Source: Meinhardsimonia xiamenensis (GTDB taxonomy: Bacteria; Pseudomonadota; Alphaproteobacteria; Rhodobacterales; Rhodobacteraceae). Taken from it: a stretch of 64,000 bases of DNA. Numbering within the stretch: position 1 is the first letter of the stretch; each line of letters begins with the position of its first letter. The position numbers and the translations under genes are program-made. The notes under the pieces were generated by a model. It had not been told where the DNA came from. It did no database searches and saw nothing but the letters and a program-made list of their open reading frames with translations. The stretch is taken from the NCBI RefSeq assembly GCF_900102905.1, contig NZ_FNFV01000003.1, forward strand, positions 186,001 through 250,000, written 5' to 3'. Positions 26,148 through 36,846 of the stretch are shown here, piece by piece.

Positions 26148-27395
26148 CTACTGTGCGGCGCGCGCCGCCGAGGCCCGGCGCCGCCACAGCGCGAAGATCG
26201 TCTCGTTGCCCGGCTCCGGGTGGCGGGGGATCATCAATGCCAGAAGCAGAGAGACGCCTGCCATCGCCGCGGCAAGGCCAAACACCGAGGCCGGCGAGGC
26301 CACCCAGAGATAGCCGAGTGCGGCCGGCAGGAACACGGCCGCGATGTGGTTGATGGTGAAGGCCACGGCGGCGGTCGGGGCGATGTCGCCGGGGTCGGCG
26401 ATCTTCTGGAAGTAGGTCTTCATGGCAAAGGCGAGCGAGAAGAACAGGTGATCGATCACGTAAAGCGCCGCCGCCACCACCGCGCCCCAGCCGAAATAGT
26501 AGATGCCGCCATAGGCGAGGAAGACACCCATCAGCCCGACATATTCAAAGACGAGCGCGCGCCGCTCGCCGAACCGGCCCACGAGCGCGCCCATCAGCGG
26601 CCCGAAGATCATGTTGGCGACATAGTTGATCAGAAACAGCGCCGTCACCTCATGCACCTCGAAGCCGAAGCGCTCGACCATCATGAAGGCGGCAAAGACG
26701 ACGAAGATCTGCCGCCGCGCGCCGGACATGAACTGCAACAGGTAGTAAAGCCAGTAGCGCCGCCTGAGCACCATGCGCTTGAGCTGCGGGTGCGGTGCCT
26801 CGAACTGCGGGTAGGCGAGGAAACCGAACAGCGCCACCGCCGCGGTGAAGCCGCCCGCGGCGAGATAGACGGTGTTGTAGTCAAGGCCGAGCGTCTTCCA
26901 GCCGAGCACCAGCGTGGCATAGGCGATGAGCGAGGCGGCCGAGCCCGCCGCCACCACCCAGCCGAGGATCTGCGGGGCGCGCCTCTTGTCGAGCCACTGC
27001 AGCTGCAGCGACTGGTTCACCGTCTCGTAGTAGTGAAAGCCGAGCGAGGAGAGGAAGGTGACGACGAGAAGCCCCGTCAGCGAGGGAAACCACGCCGTCA
27101 CCGCCGTTGCGATGCCGAGGAGTGCCAGCGAGATCAGCGCCAGCGTCTGCTCGCGCACGAAGATGATGATCGCGATGACGCCCACGGCAAAGAAGCCGGG
27201 GATCTCGCGCACCGTGTGCAGCCAGCCGATCTCTACCCCTGTGAAGCCCGCGGCCTCGATGACGAAGTTGTTGAGCAGCGCCGACCATGTGGCAAAGGAG
27301 ACCGGCATGGCGAAGGCCATGAGCAGCAACAACGCCACCGGCTGCCGCCACAAGGGCAGCGCTTTGGCCTCTTCGAGGGTCATCTTCCGCCGCAT
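26148..27395 (-). CDS. MFS transporter, substrate unknown
   Basis: A 415-aa inner-membrane protein with about 11-12 hydrophobic segments, starting MRRKMTLEEAKALPLWRQPV and then LLLLMAFAMPVSFATWSALL. Loops such as FQKIADPGDIAPTAAVAFTI and LVGRFGERRALVFEYVGLMG fit the major facilitator superfamily, with a cytoplasmic central loop near PQFEAPHPQLKRMVLRRRYW. I cannot name a substrate. It is divergent from the YeeE/YedE gene across a gap with two perfect inverted repeats, and 80 bases upstream of msrA on the same strand. Confidence 0.8.
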   Translation of the reverse strand: MRRKMTLEEAKALPLWRQPVALLLLMAFAMPVSFATWSALLNNFVIEAAGFTGVEIGWLHTVREIPGFFAVGVIAIIIFVREQTLALISLALLGIATAVTAWFPSLTGLLVVTFLSSLGFHYYETVNQSLQLQWLDKRRAPQILGWVVAAGSAASLIAYATLVLGWKTLGLDYNTVYLAAGGFTAAVALFGFLAYPQFEAPHPQLKRMVLRRRYWLYYLLQFMSGARRQIFVVFAAFMMVERFGFEVHEVTALFLINYVANMIFGPLMGALVGRFGERRALVFEYVGLMGVFLAYGGIYYFGWGAVVAAALYVIDHLFFSLAFAMKTYFQKIADPGDIAPTAAVAFTINHIAAVFLPAALGYLWVASPASVFGLAAAMAGVSLLLALMIPRHPEPGNETIFALWRRRASAARAAQ

Positions 27396-27436
27396 GGCTT
27401 CGAGATACGCCGAGGCGCGGGCGAAGGCGAGAGCAA

Positions 27437-27451
27437 ATTGACACGGTCAAT
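27437..27451. promoter_or_regulatory. Inverted repeat ATTGAC-N3-GTCAAT between divergent transporter genes
   Basis: A perfect 6+6-bp palindrome with a 3-bp centre lies 41 bp from the MFS start codon. It superficially resembles an FNR site (TTGAT-N4-ATCAA) but the spacer is one base short and the outer half-site bases differ, so no regulator is assigned. Confidence 0.4.
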
Positions 27452-27461
27452 GAAGGGCAAA

Positions 27462-27477
27462 CGAATTCGGCAATTCG
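27462..27477. promoter_or_regulatory. Inverted repeat CGAATT-N4-AATTCG between divergent transporter genes
   Basis: A perfect 6+6-bp palindrome with a 4-bp centre, 10 bp after the first palindrome and 62 bp before the YeeE/YedE start codon. AT-rich repeats are unusual in this GC-rich sequence. Control of the sulfur-transport gene by a dimeric repressor is an inference. Confidence 0.4.
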
Positions 27478-27539
27478 CATGACATGGATCAAGGGGCCGG
27501 CCTCGCCTCTTGGCTATGCGAAGGCAAACGGAGGCGGCG

Positions 27540-28613
27540 ATGGACATCCTGTCACTTGTCGAGCGAATCGGAGAACAGCCCGCGGCGGCGCTTATGGGCC
27601 TGATGACTGGGGTCATCTTCGGGGTGGCGGCACAGCGCTCGCGCTTCTGCCTGCGTGCGGCGACGGTGGAATTTGCCCGCGGCAAGCTTGGCCCGCGCAT
27701 GGCCGTGTGGCTCCTGTGCTTCGCCACCGCACTGTTCTGGGTGCAGGGGGCGGAGCTTCTGGGCTTCATGCGTGCCGAGGATGCCCGCATCCTTGCCGTG
27801 CCGGGGAGCTGGTCGGGTGCCGTCATCGGGGGTCTGATATTCGGTGCGGGCATGGTGATGGCGCGGGGCTGCTCGGGGCGGCTTCTGGTGCTCGCCGCCA
27901 CGGGTAATCTGCGCTCGGTGGTCTCGGGGCTTGTCTTTGCCGTCTTCGCGCAGATGAGCCTGACGGGTTGGCTGGCGCCTTTGCGCGACTGGCTGGCCGC
28001 GCTCTGGGTGACGCCGGGCGGGCGCAATGTTCAACTCACCGCCTATTGGCCGGAGGGGACGGGCCTAGCGCTTGGCGTGATCTTTGCGGTGATCGCGCTG
28101 TGGCTTGCCTGGCGCAACCGCGTGGGCTGGCATGTGCTCCTCTTCGGCTCCGGTGTGGGGTTTGCCGTTGCCGTCGGATGGGTCGTCACTTTTGGTCTGG
28201 CGCAGGTCAGCTTCGAGCCGGTGCAGGTGGAGAGCCTGACCTTCTCCGGCCCTTCGGCCAATACGCTGATGTTCTTTCTCGACCGCTCCTCGGTGCTTGA
28301 GTTCGACATCGGGCTTGTGCCTGGTGTGGCGCTTGGCGCCTTCCTTGCCGCCGCCATGGGGAGGGAACTCAAGCTTCAGGGCTTCGAGGGTGCCCAGCCG
28401 ATGCGCCGGGCTCTGACGGGCGCGGCGATGATGGGCTTTGGCGCCATGCTCGCGGGAGGCTGCGCCATCGGCAACGGGGTCACGGGAACATCGGTGTTTG
28501 CCGCCACCGCCTGGGTGGCGCTGACGGCGATGTGGGTCGGTGCCGTGGCGACCGACTGGCTGCTCGACCAAGGGCATCTTGAGCTTCTGCGCGGCCGGGC
28601 ACGGCCAGCGTAG
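27540..28613 (+). CDS. YeeE/YedE-family (sulfur transport, TsuA-like) membrane protein
   Basis: A 357-aa polytopic inner-membrane protein with about nine or ten hydrophobic helices. It has the repeated cysteine motifs of the YeeE/YedE family, members of which import thiosulfate: SRFCLRAA (Cys37), ARGCSGRLL (Cys111) and LAGGCAIGNGVTGTS in the second half. ATG 27540 is preceded by GGAGG; the upstream in-frame ATG at 27510 has none. It stands alone, divergent from an MFS gene and convergent with priA (10 bases between stops). No TusA-like partner is adjacent. Confidence 0.85.
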   Translation: MDILSLVERIGEQPAAALMGLMTGVIFGVAAQRSRFCLRAATVEFARGKLGPRMAVWLLCFATALFWVQGAELLGFMRAEDARILAVPGSWSGAVIGGLIFGAGMVMARGCSGRLLVLAATGNLRSVVSGLVFAVFAQMSLTGWLAPLRDWLAALWVTPGGRNVQLTAYWPEGTGLALGVIFAVIALWLAWRNRVGWHVLLFGSGVGFAVAVGWVVTFGLAQVSFEPVQVESLTFSGPSANTLMFFLDRSSVLEFDIGLVPGVALGAFLAAAMGRELKLQGFEGAQPMRRALTGAAMMGFGAMLAGGCAIGNGVTGTSVFAATAWVALTAMWVGAVATDWLLDQGHLELLRGRARPA

Positions 28614-28623
28614 CAGAACCCGT

Positions 28624-30843
<2,220 letters not shown>

Positions 30844-30891
30844 CGGCTATCAGTGCCGCGAGTTTTCGCGCGAGACAACGGGAGACCCCCC

Positions 30892-31545
30892 ATGAAATTT
30901 TTTGTCGATACCGCCGATGTCGCCGCCATCCGCGAGCTTGCCGCTCTGGGCATGGTCGACGGCGTTACCACCAACCCCTCCCTGATCGCCAAGTCGGGCC
31001 GCGACATCAAGGAGGTCACCGCCGAGATCTGCGAGATCGTCGACGGCCCTGTCAGCGCCGAAACCGTGGCGCTCGACGCCGAAGGGATGATCGCCGAGGG
31101 CCGCGAACTGGCCAAGATCGCCGACAACATCGCCATCAAGGTGCCGCTCACCTGGGAGGGGCTCAAGGCCTGCCGGGCGCTTACCGGCGAAGGCTACATG
31201 GTGAACGTCACGCTGTGCTTCTCGGCCAACCAGGCAATTCTTGCCGCCAAGGCCGGGGCAACCTTCGTCTCGCCCTTCATCGGAAGGTTGGACGACATCA
31301 ATCTCGAAGGCATGGATCTGATCGCCGATATCCGCAAGATCTACGACAACTACGACTTCTCCACCCAGATCCTCGCGGCCTCCGTGCGTCAGCCCAACCA
31401 TGTCAGCCAGGCGGCGCTGATCGGGGCCGACATCGTCACCGCGCCGCCGGAGGTCATCAAGAAGATGGCCCAGCATCCGCTGACCGACAAGGGGCTCGCC
31501 GCCTTCCTCGCCGACTGGGAGAAGACCGGTCAGAAAATCCTGTGA
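30892..31545 (+). CDS. Fructose-6-phosphate aldolase/transaldolase (small type)
   Basis: A 217-aa TIM-barrel enzyme of the small transaldolase/FSA group, starting [20 protein letters not shown]. The Schiff-base Lys83 lies in [54 protein letters not shown] and [10 protein letters not shown] are all present. Bacterial members of this length are usually annotated transaldolase (tal) and act in the non-oxidative pentose phosphate pathway; sequence alone does not separate them from true fructose-6-phosphate aldolases. A transketolase gene lies 16 kb downstream. Confidence 0.92.
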   Translation: MKFFVDTADVAAIRELAALGMVDGVTTNPSLIAKSGRDIKEVTAEICEIVDGPVSAETVALDAEGMIAEGRELAKIADNIAIKVPLTWEGLKACRALTGEGYMVNVTLCFSANQAILAAKAGATFVSPFIGRLDDINLEGMDLIADIRKIYDNYDFSTQILAASVRQPNHVSQAALIGADIVTAPPEVIKKMAQHPLTDKGLAAFLADWEKTGQKIL

Positions 31546-31600
31546 TTCACGGAGTCGCGCGGCGGGGGCGCTGAGGCCCACAAGGCAAGAAGCCAGAAAG

Positions 31601-31636
31601 TTGCGGAAATTCCGCCCCATCCGGTATAGGATGGGG
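31601..31636 (+). promoter_or_regulatory. Promoter candidate with overlapping inverted repeat before DUF484
   Basis: TTGCGG (31601-31606) and TATAGG (31625-31630) are 18 bp apart, a good sigma-70-type spacing. A perfect 8-bp inverted repeat, CCCCATCC/GGATGGGG with a 6-nt loop (31615-31636), covers the -10 element, so the site could be repressed or the repeat could end the upstream transaldolase transcript. Confidence 0.45.
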
Positions 31637-31668
31637 CAAGAGCCGACCTTGGCAGCGAAGAGGCAGGC

Positions 31669-32382
31669 ATGACGGGCAGCAATCTGGCCGAGATCAGCGA
31701 CGATTTGCGCGCGCGCATCCTCTCCGACCCGGAGGTGATTCTCGAAGACCCCGAGGTGATGGCCGCCCTTGTTGCCGCGAATGAGCGGCTCATGGGCGGC
31801 AACATCGTCGATCTGCGCGGCGTGGCGATGGAGCGGCTCGAGGCCCGGCTCAAGCGGCTCGAGGAAACGCATGCCCAGGTCATCGCCGCGGCCTACGAGA
31901 ATCTCGCCGGAACCAACCGGGTCCACCGGGCGGTGCTCCGGCTGATGGAGGCCACGGAGTTCGAGGACTTCCTTGCCTGCCTGTCAAGCGAGATGCCCGA
32001 GCTTCTCAGGGTTCAGGCGATACGTCTGGTGGTGGAAACCGAGGCGTCGCCCGACGATCCCGCGGTGCGGCGACTGGGCGACGTGCTGACCGTTGCCGAC
32101 CCGGGGTTCATCGAGGGGTATCTGACCCAGGGGCGCAACGTGCCGGCCCGGCAGGTGACGCTGCGCCAGCTTCAGCCCGACAGCGAGGTGATCTATGGCG
32201 CGGCGGTGGGCTGGGTGCGCTCGGAGGCCTGCCTGAGGCTCGATTTCGGGCCCGGCAACCTGCCCGGCATGCTGTGTCTCGGGGCGGAGGATCCGCATCA
32301 GTTCAAGCCCTCGCAGGGCACCGATCTGCTGGCCTTCTTTGCCGGCGTCTTCGAGCGGCTGATGCGCCGCTGGCTGGCGTGA
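31669..32382 (+). CDS. DUF484 family protein
   Basis: A 237-aa cytoplasmic protein with a short coiled coil (about residues 50-75, VAMERLEARLKRLEETHAQV) followed by a GAF-like domain (about 85-235: LVVETEASPDDPAVRRLGDV, GMLCLGAEDPHQFKPSQGTD). Its molecular function is unknown. In many Proteobacteria DUF484 sits directly upstream of xerC, as here, and stop and start overlap as GTGA. The N-terminus ILSDPEVILEDPEVMAALVA is typical. Confidence 0.88.
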   Translation: MTGSNLAEISDDLRARILSDPEVILEDPEVMAALVAANERLMGGNIVDLRGVAMERLEARLKRLEETHAQVIAAAYENLAGTNRVHRAVLRLMEATEFEDFLACLSSEMPELLRVQAIRLVVETEASPDDPAVRRLGDVLTVADPGFIEGYLTQGRNVPARQVTLRQLQPDSEVIYGAAVGWVRSEACLRLDFGPGNLPGMLCLGAEDPHQFKPSQGTDLLAFFAGVFERLMRRWLA

Positions 32383-33341
32383 GCGCCCGCCGCGTCGAAC
32401 CGGCATTGCGTGATCCCGAGCTCATCGCGCCCGCCTTGCGCGCGGCGATGGCTGAGTGGCTCGCCGGGCTCCGCGCGCTTCAGGGCGCCTCGGAGCGCAC
32501 CATCGAAGCCTATGGCGCCGATGTCACCGGCTTTCTCGCCTTCATGGCGCGCCATCTCGGCGGGCGCGGGGGCATCGGCATGCTGGCGGCGATCGGGGTG
32601 AGCGACATGCGCGCCTGGATGGCGCACGAGCGCGGGCGCGGGCTGTCGCCCCGGTCGCTGGCGCGGGCGCTGTCGGCGGTCAAGACCTTTACCCGCTGGC
32701 TCGCCGAACGGGAGGGTTTCGACGCGACGCCGATCCTGATGGCGCGCAGCCCCCGCTTCAAGGCGAAGCTTCCGCGCCCGCTCTCCGAGCCCGATGCGGT
32801 GCGGGTGATCGAGACGGTGGGTGAACAGGCCCGCGATGGCTGGCAGCGGGCGCGTGACGTGGCGGTGGTCACGCTTCTCTACGGCTGCGGGCTGCGCATC
32901 TCCGAGGCCCTGGCGCTCACGGGGGCGGATGCCCCGCTTGGCGAGATGCTGAGAATCGTCGGCAAGGGCGGCAAGGAGCGGCTGGTGCCGGTCATTCCCG
33001 CCGCCCGGGAGGCGGTGGCAGCCTATGTGGCGGTCTGCCCCTACGCGCTTGCGCCCGAGGAGCCGCTCTTTCGGGGCGCCCGGGGTGGGGCCTTGAGCCC
33101 CGCGATCGTGCAGAAGGCAATGCAGCGCGCGCGCATGCAGCTCGGGCTGCCCGCCACGGCGACCCCGCATGCGCTGCGCCATTCCTTCGCCACCCACCTG
33201 CTTGCCGCCGGCGGCGATCTGCGCGCCATACAGGAGCTCTTGGGACATGCCTCGCTGTCAACGACGCAGGCCTACACGGCGGTCGACGCGGTGCGGCTGA
33301 TGGAAGTCTACGAGGCCACACATCCGCGCGCGTCGGGCTGA
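32379..33341 (+). CDS. xerC: Tyrosine recombinase XerC
   Basis: Site-specific recombinase resolving chromosome dimers at dif with XerD. The 320-aa protein has the N-terminal core-binding SAM-like domain (WLAGLRALQGASERTIEAYG) and a catalytic domain with Arg in YGCGLRISEALAL, Lys in VGKGGKERLVPV, HALRHSFATHLL, LGHASLSTTQAYT with the nucleophile Tyr. A GTG start at 32379 overlaps the DUF484 stop by 4 bases; the upstream in-frame ATG at 32274 lies within DUF484. It is assigned XerC rather than XerD from the DUF484 context. Confidence 0.92.
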   Translation: MSARRVEPALRDPELIAPALRAAMAEWLAGLRALQGASERTIEAYGADVTGFLAFMARHLGGRGGIGMLAAIGVSDMRAWMAHERGRGLSPRSLARALSAVKTFTRWLAEREGFDATPILMARSPRFKAKLPRPLSEPDAVRVIETVGEQARDGWQRARDVAVVTLLYGCGLRISEALALTGADAPLGEMLRIVGKGGKERLVPVIPAAREAVAAYVAVCPYALAPEEPLFRGARGGALSPAIVQKAMQRARMQLGLPATATPHALRHSFATHLLAAGGDLRAIQELLGHASLSTTQAYTAVDAVRLMEVYEATHPRASG

Positions 33342-33392
33342 GGCGACCTCGCGCGGTTTGCACGCGCGGCGGTTTTCGTTCATGACAGGCGC

Positions 33393-34088
33393 ATGACTGC
33401 CCGTGCCAAGGCCATTTTCGTGCATCTCTTCACCGCCACGGGTGCGGTGCTGGCGATGCTCGCCATGCTCTCCGCTGTCGACGGCGACTGGAGCATGATG
33501 TTCCTGTGGCTGGTGGCGGCCTTCATCGTTGACGGCATCGATGGGCCGCTGGCCCGCCGCTACCACGTCAAGACCCATGCGCCGCAGTGGAACGGCGAGC
33601 TCATGGATCTCATCATTGACTATCTCACCTATGTCTTCATCCCCGCCTTCGCCCTCTTCAAGTCCGGCCTGCTCCCGGGGTGGACGGGATGGACGGCGAT
33701 CATCGTCATCACCTTCGCCTCGGTGATCTATTTCGCCGACACACGGATGAAGACAAAGGACAAGAGCTTTGCCGGCTTTCCCGGCTGTTGGAACATGGTG
33801 GTGATCGTGCTGTTCGCGCTGAAGCCGGAATTCTGGACGATCCTCACCATCGTCGTCCTTCTGGCGGCGGCGATGTTCACGCCGCTGAAATTCATCCATC
33901 CCATCCGTACCCGCCGCTGGCGCGCGCTTTCGCTGCCGGTGGCGCTTGCCTGGACGTTCTTTGCGGGCTGGGCAGCCTGGGTGGATTTCCATCCCGAAAG
34001 TTGGGCGCACTGGGGGCTTCTTCTGACGAGCCTCTATCTGCTGTTTGCCGGCATCGCTCAGCAGATCATCCCCGAGCGGGCTGCATGA
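33393..34088 (+). CDS. pcs: Phosphatidylcholine synthase
   Basis: An inner-membrane CDP-alcohol phosphatidyltransferase that condenses CDP-diacylglycerol with choline to give phosphatidylcholine in one step, a pathway best known in Alphaproteobacteria. The 231-aa protein contains the catalytic pattern D-G-x2-A-R-x(8-9)-G-x3-D-x3-D (DGIDGPLARRYHVKTHAPQ then GELMDLIIDYLTY, within residues 47-80) and about seven hydrophobic helices. FADTRMKTKDKSFAGFPGCW is typical of Pcs. It overlaps corA by ATGA, so both are co-translated. Confidence 0.9.
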   Translation: MTARAKAIFVHLFTATGAVLAMLAMLSAVDGDWSMMFLWLVAAFIVDGIDGPLARRYHVKTHAPQWNGELMDLIIDYLTYVFIPAFALFKSGLLPGWTGWTAIIVITFASVIYFADTRMKTKDKSFAGFPGCWNMVVIVLFALKPEFWTILTIVVLLAAAMFTPLKFIHPIRTRRWRALSLPVALAWTFFAGWAAWVDFHPESWAHWGLLLTSLYLLFAGIAQQIIPERAA

Positions 34089-35050
34089 TCTCGGCCTTCC
34101 GTCTGAGCGGAAACCGCCTTGAGCCGCTCGATGCGTCGCAGGCACTTGAACGGGCAGACTGGATCGACCTTCTCGCGCCGAGCCCCGAGGAGGTCGCGGC
34201 CGTCGCCCGGCTGGGGCTCGACATCCCGAGCGCGGACGAGATGGAAGAGATCGAGCCGTCAAACCGCCTGTTTCGCCGCGACGGGGTCGATTACATGACA
34301 GTCGTCCTGCCGGTCACGCGCGAGGTGCCGCTGCCACGCGTGCGGCCTGTCAGTTTCATCCTTGCGCCCGACAGGCTGGTGACCGTGCGTCATCACCCGT
34401 TGCGCGCCTTCGAGACCTTCCTCGCCAATGGAGAGGTGCCCGTTTCGCGCGACGAAGCTCCAGCGCCTGAGGCCATCCTTCTCGGGTTGATGGACGCGGT
34501 GGTCGGGCGCATGGCCGATCTCCTCGAAGCATCGGGCCGCGCGCTTGATGCGCTGATGGCCTCGATCCATGCGCCTGGCACAGGGCCTGGGGTGAACGTT
34601 CTGCGAGGAGCGCTCGCCAGCCTCGGGCGAGAGGGCGAGCTTGTTGCGCAACTGCGCCAGGCGCTCGTGACGCTTGAACGGGCGCTCGGGCACTGTGCGG
34701 CGAGCCGGGCAGGGGTGGAATCCTCCACCGAGGTCTTGCGCTTTCTGCAGCTGGAGCAGCGCGACATCGCTGCGCTGGCGGTGCATGCGGATTTTCTATC
34801 GGCGCGGCTCGGTCAGGCCTCCGAAGTGACCCTCGGGGTGATCAACCTCGACCAGAACAACACGATAAGGATCATCTCGGTGGTGACGGCGCTGTTTCTC
34901 CCACCCACGTTGATCGCGTCGATCTACGGCATGAACTTCGCCTTCATGCCCGAACTCGGCTGGCCCCTCGGATACCCGCTTGCCCTCGGGCTCATGGCGT
35001 TGGCCTCCTGGGGTACATGGCGCTATTTCCGCAGCAAGGGCTGGCTCTGA
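34085..35050 (+). CDS. corA: CorA-family divalent cation transporter
   Basis: A 321-aa pentameric inner-membrane Mg2+/Co2+ channel. The cytoplasmic domain covers residues 1-250 (MISAFRLSGNRLEPLDASQA onward), ending in the long helix with LDQNNTIRIISVVTALFLPP. The first membrane helix carries the pore motif YGMNF followed by a loop MPELGW, and a second helix ends in the positive tail RYFRSKGWL. It overlaps pcs by 4 bases; coupling a phospholipid synthase to a Mg2+ channel has no obvious functional reason beyond joint expression. Confidence 0.92.
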   Translation: MISAFRLSGNRLEPLDASQALERADWIDLLAPSPEEVAAVARLGLDIPSADEMEEIEPSNRLFRRDGVDYMTVVLPVTREVPLPRVRPVSFILAPDRLVTVRHHPLRAFETFLANGEVPVSRDEAPAPEAILLGLMDAVVGRMADLLEASGRALDALMASIHAPGTGPGVNVLRGALASLGREGELVAQLRQALVTLERALGHCAASRAGVESSTEVLRFLQLEQRDIAALAVHADFLSARLGQASEVTLGVINLDQNNTIRIISVVTALFLPPTLIASIYGMNFAFMPELGWPLGYPLALGLMALASWGTWRYFRSKGWL

Positions 35051-35173
35051 GGCCGCAGTCGGCCTTGCGCATCTGCGAATCGGGCGTCTTTCGCGTTGCC
35101 AGCGGGTGGGGCCCGGCTATGCTCGCTTGGCAGGAACGGAACGATTGCAAGACGCGAGAAGGGGCGGCACTCG

Positions 35174-35590
35174 ATGGCGGTCACATTTTCCATCTTCCCC
35201 GAACGCGGGCTCGTCTATGTGCGTTACGAGGGCGAAGCGCGCCTTGCCGACACCATGGCGGCCTTCGCCGAATATGCAGCCCATCCCGATTGCCGCCCGG
35301 GCCAGAAACAACTGGTCGATCTCTCTGCCGTCACCGGCGTGGAGATGAACTTTGCGCAGCTGATGGAGATGCAGGCACGCAAGGCCGATCTCTTCGGCAC
35401 TGCGGAGGAAACCCTGATGGTCTATTTCGCGCCCACGCCCGAGGCGCGGCGGATCGCGAATCTTGCCATGCGTTCCTGGCAGGGGCTGGGGAAAGTGGTC
35501 GCGCTGGTCGCCGAAACCGAGAAGCAGGCACTCGAACTTCTCGGCCTTTCCGAGACCGGAATTGCCGAACTGACGGCGCAGGCGGGATAG
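35174..35590 (+). CDS. SpoIIAA/STAS-like conserved hypothetical protein (paralogue of 4094-4582)
   Basis: A 138-aa soluble protein starting MAVTFSIFPERGLVYVRYEG. It is homologous along its whole length to the product of 4094-4582: shared blocks include HPDCRPGQKQLVDL (37-50), MQARKAD, MRSWQGL and ALELLGLSETGI. The alternating strand and helix pattern fits the SpoIIAA-like STAS fold, but the phosphorylatable serine of anti-sigma-factor antagonists is not evident. Function is unknown. The ribosome site (AAGGGG) is weak. It precedes the ybdK gene by 33 bases on the same strand and could be co-transcribed. Confidence 0.75.
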   Translation: MAVTFSIFPERGLVYVRYEGEARLADTMAAFAEYAAHPDCRPGQKQLVDLSAVTGVEMNFAQLMEMQARKADLFGTAEETLMVYFAPTPEARRIANLAMRSWQGLGKVVALVAETEKQALELLGLSETGIAELTAQAG

Positions 35591-35623
35591 TCCCGCCGCA
35601 GGCCAAAGCGCAGGGAGGCGACC

Positions 35624-36757
35624 ATGGCCATCAGCGAACCGAGCTTCACCCTTGGCATCGAGGAGGAGTATCTCCTCGTCGATCGCGACGGCTTCGATCT
35701 CGCGGAGGCCCCGGCCAAACTCATGGAGGCCCTGCGCGCGCGCCTCGGTGATCAGGTCAGTCCCGAATTCCTGCGCTGTCAGGTCGAGGTGGGGACGCGC
35801 GTCTGCGCAAACATCGCAGAGGCCCGGGAAGAGCTGCGCAATCTCCGCCGTGCCGTGGCCGAAGAGGCCGCGCGGTTCGATCTGGTGCCGCTTGCCGTCT
35901 CCTGCCATCCCACCGCCGACTGGGAGGATCAGCCGCGCACCGACAAGGAGCGTTACGAAGTCATCGAGCATGACCTTGCCGCCGTGGCGCGGCGGCTGCT
36001 GATTTCCGGAATGCATGTGCATGTGGGCATCGAGGACGAGAACCTGCGCATCGACCTGATGAACCAGGCAACCTACTTCCTGCCGCATCTTCTGGCGATG
36101 AGCGGCTCGTCACCCTTCTGGAAGGGGCACGATACCGGGCTGATGAGCTACCGCCTGACGGTTTTCGACAATGTGCCCCGCACGGGCCTTCCGCCGCGTC
36201 TGTCGGACTGGTCGGAATACCAAAGGTCGATCGAGGCGATCGTTGCCACGGGCGCGATCGAGGACGGCTCCAAGATCTGGTGGGACATGCGCCCTTCGGT
36301 GCGCTTTCCGACGCTCGAGGCGCGCATCTTCGACAACTCGCCGCGGTTGGAGCACACGCTGACGCTCGCCGCCTTCACCCAGTGCATCCTGCGCCACCTG
36401 TTCCGGCTGCGCCTCAAGAACCAGCGCTGGCGCATCTACGACGCCTTCCTCATCGGCGAGAACCGCTGGCGCGCCCAGCGCTACGGCATGCGCGAGGGGC
36501 TGATCGATTTCGGGCGGGGAGAGCTTGTGCCCTTCCCCGAGCTTCTGGAGGAGATGCTCGAGCTTTTTGCCGAGGACGCCGAAGCGCTGGGCTGCGTGGC
36601 CGAGATCGAGGGCGGGCGCGACATTCTCGCCCAAGGCAGCTCTGCCGAACGCCAGCGCCGCGTCTTTGCCGACGAAGTCGCCGCGGGCGCGACACGGGAA
36701 GAGGCCTTCCGCGGCGTGATCCTGAGCCTGATCGAGGAATATCGCGCCGATCTATGA
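35624..36757 (+). CDS. ybdK: YbdK-type carboxylate-amine (glutamate-cysteine) ligase
   Basis: A 377-aa ATP-dependent ligase of the GCS2 family. It begins [20 protein letters not shown], with the conserved GIEEE metal and substrate site, [59 protein letters not shown] and [12 protein letters not shown]. coli YbdK has weak gamma-glutamylcysteine-forming activity in vitro; the true product is uncertain. GGGAGG precedes ATG 35624. It lies between the SpoIIAA-like gene and the valine operon, with 89 bases to the latter. Confidence 0.88.
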   Translation: MAISEPSFTLGIEEEYLLVDRDGFDLAEAPAKLMEALRARLGDQVSPEFLRCQVEVGTRVCANIAEAREELRNLRRAVAEEAARFDLVPLAVSCHPTADWEDQPRTDKERYEVIEHDLAAVARRLLISGMHVHVGIEDENLRIDLMNQATYFLPHLLAMSGSSPFWKGHDTGLMSYRLTVFDNVPRTGLPPRLSDWSEYQRSIEAIVATGAIEDGSKIWWDMRPSVRFPTLEARIFDNSPRLEHTLTLAAFTQCILRHLFRLRLKNQRWRIYDAFLIGENRWRAQRYGMREGLIDFGRGELVPFPELLEEMLELFAEDAEALGCVAEIEGGRDILAQGSSAERQRRVFADEVAAGATREEAFRGVILSLIEEYRADL

Positions 36758-36799
36758 GAAGATGGCCGGGCGCGGACGCTTGCCAGGAGGGGCGCGGCG

Positions 36800-36821
36800 G
36801 CGTTAATTAAACGCGCGTTCA
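36800..36821. promoter_or_regulatory. Overlapping palindromes upstream of the valine-degradation operon
   Basis: GCGTT-N5-AACGC (36800-36814) overlaps the perfect palindrome AACGCGCGTT (36810-36819), flanked as TAAACGCGCGTTCA. TNAACG-type half sites are typical of TetR-family repressors of acyl-CoA metabolism, and the element sits 25 bp before the acd start, where it could overlap the promoter. No regulator gene is adjacent. Confidence 0.45.
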
Positions 36822-36846
36822 GTTCGGCCGGAGAGGGGAGGCAGCG

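Noticed and set aside
27437-27451. FNR box in front of the YeeE/YedE gene
   Set aside because: ATTGAC-N3-GTCAAT has a 3-base rather than 4-base spacer and lacks the outer TTGAT/ATCAA consensus.
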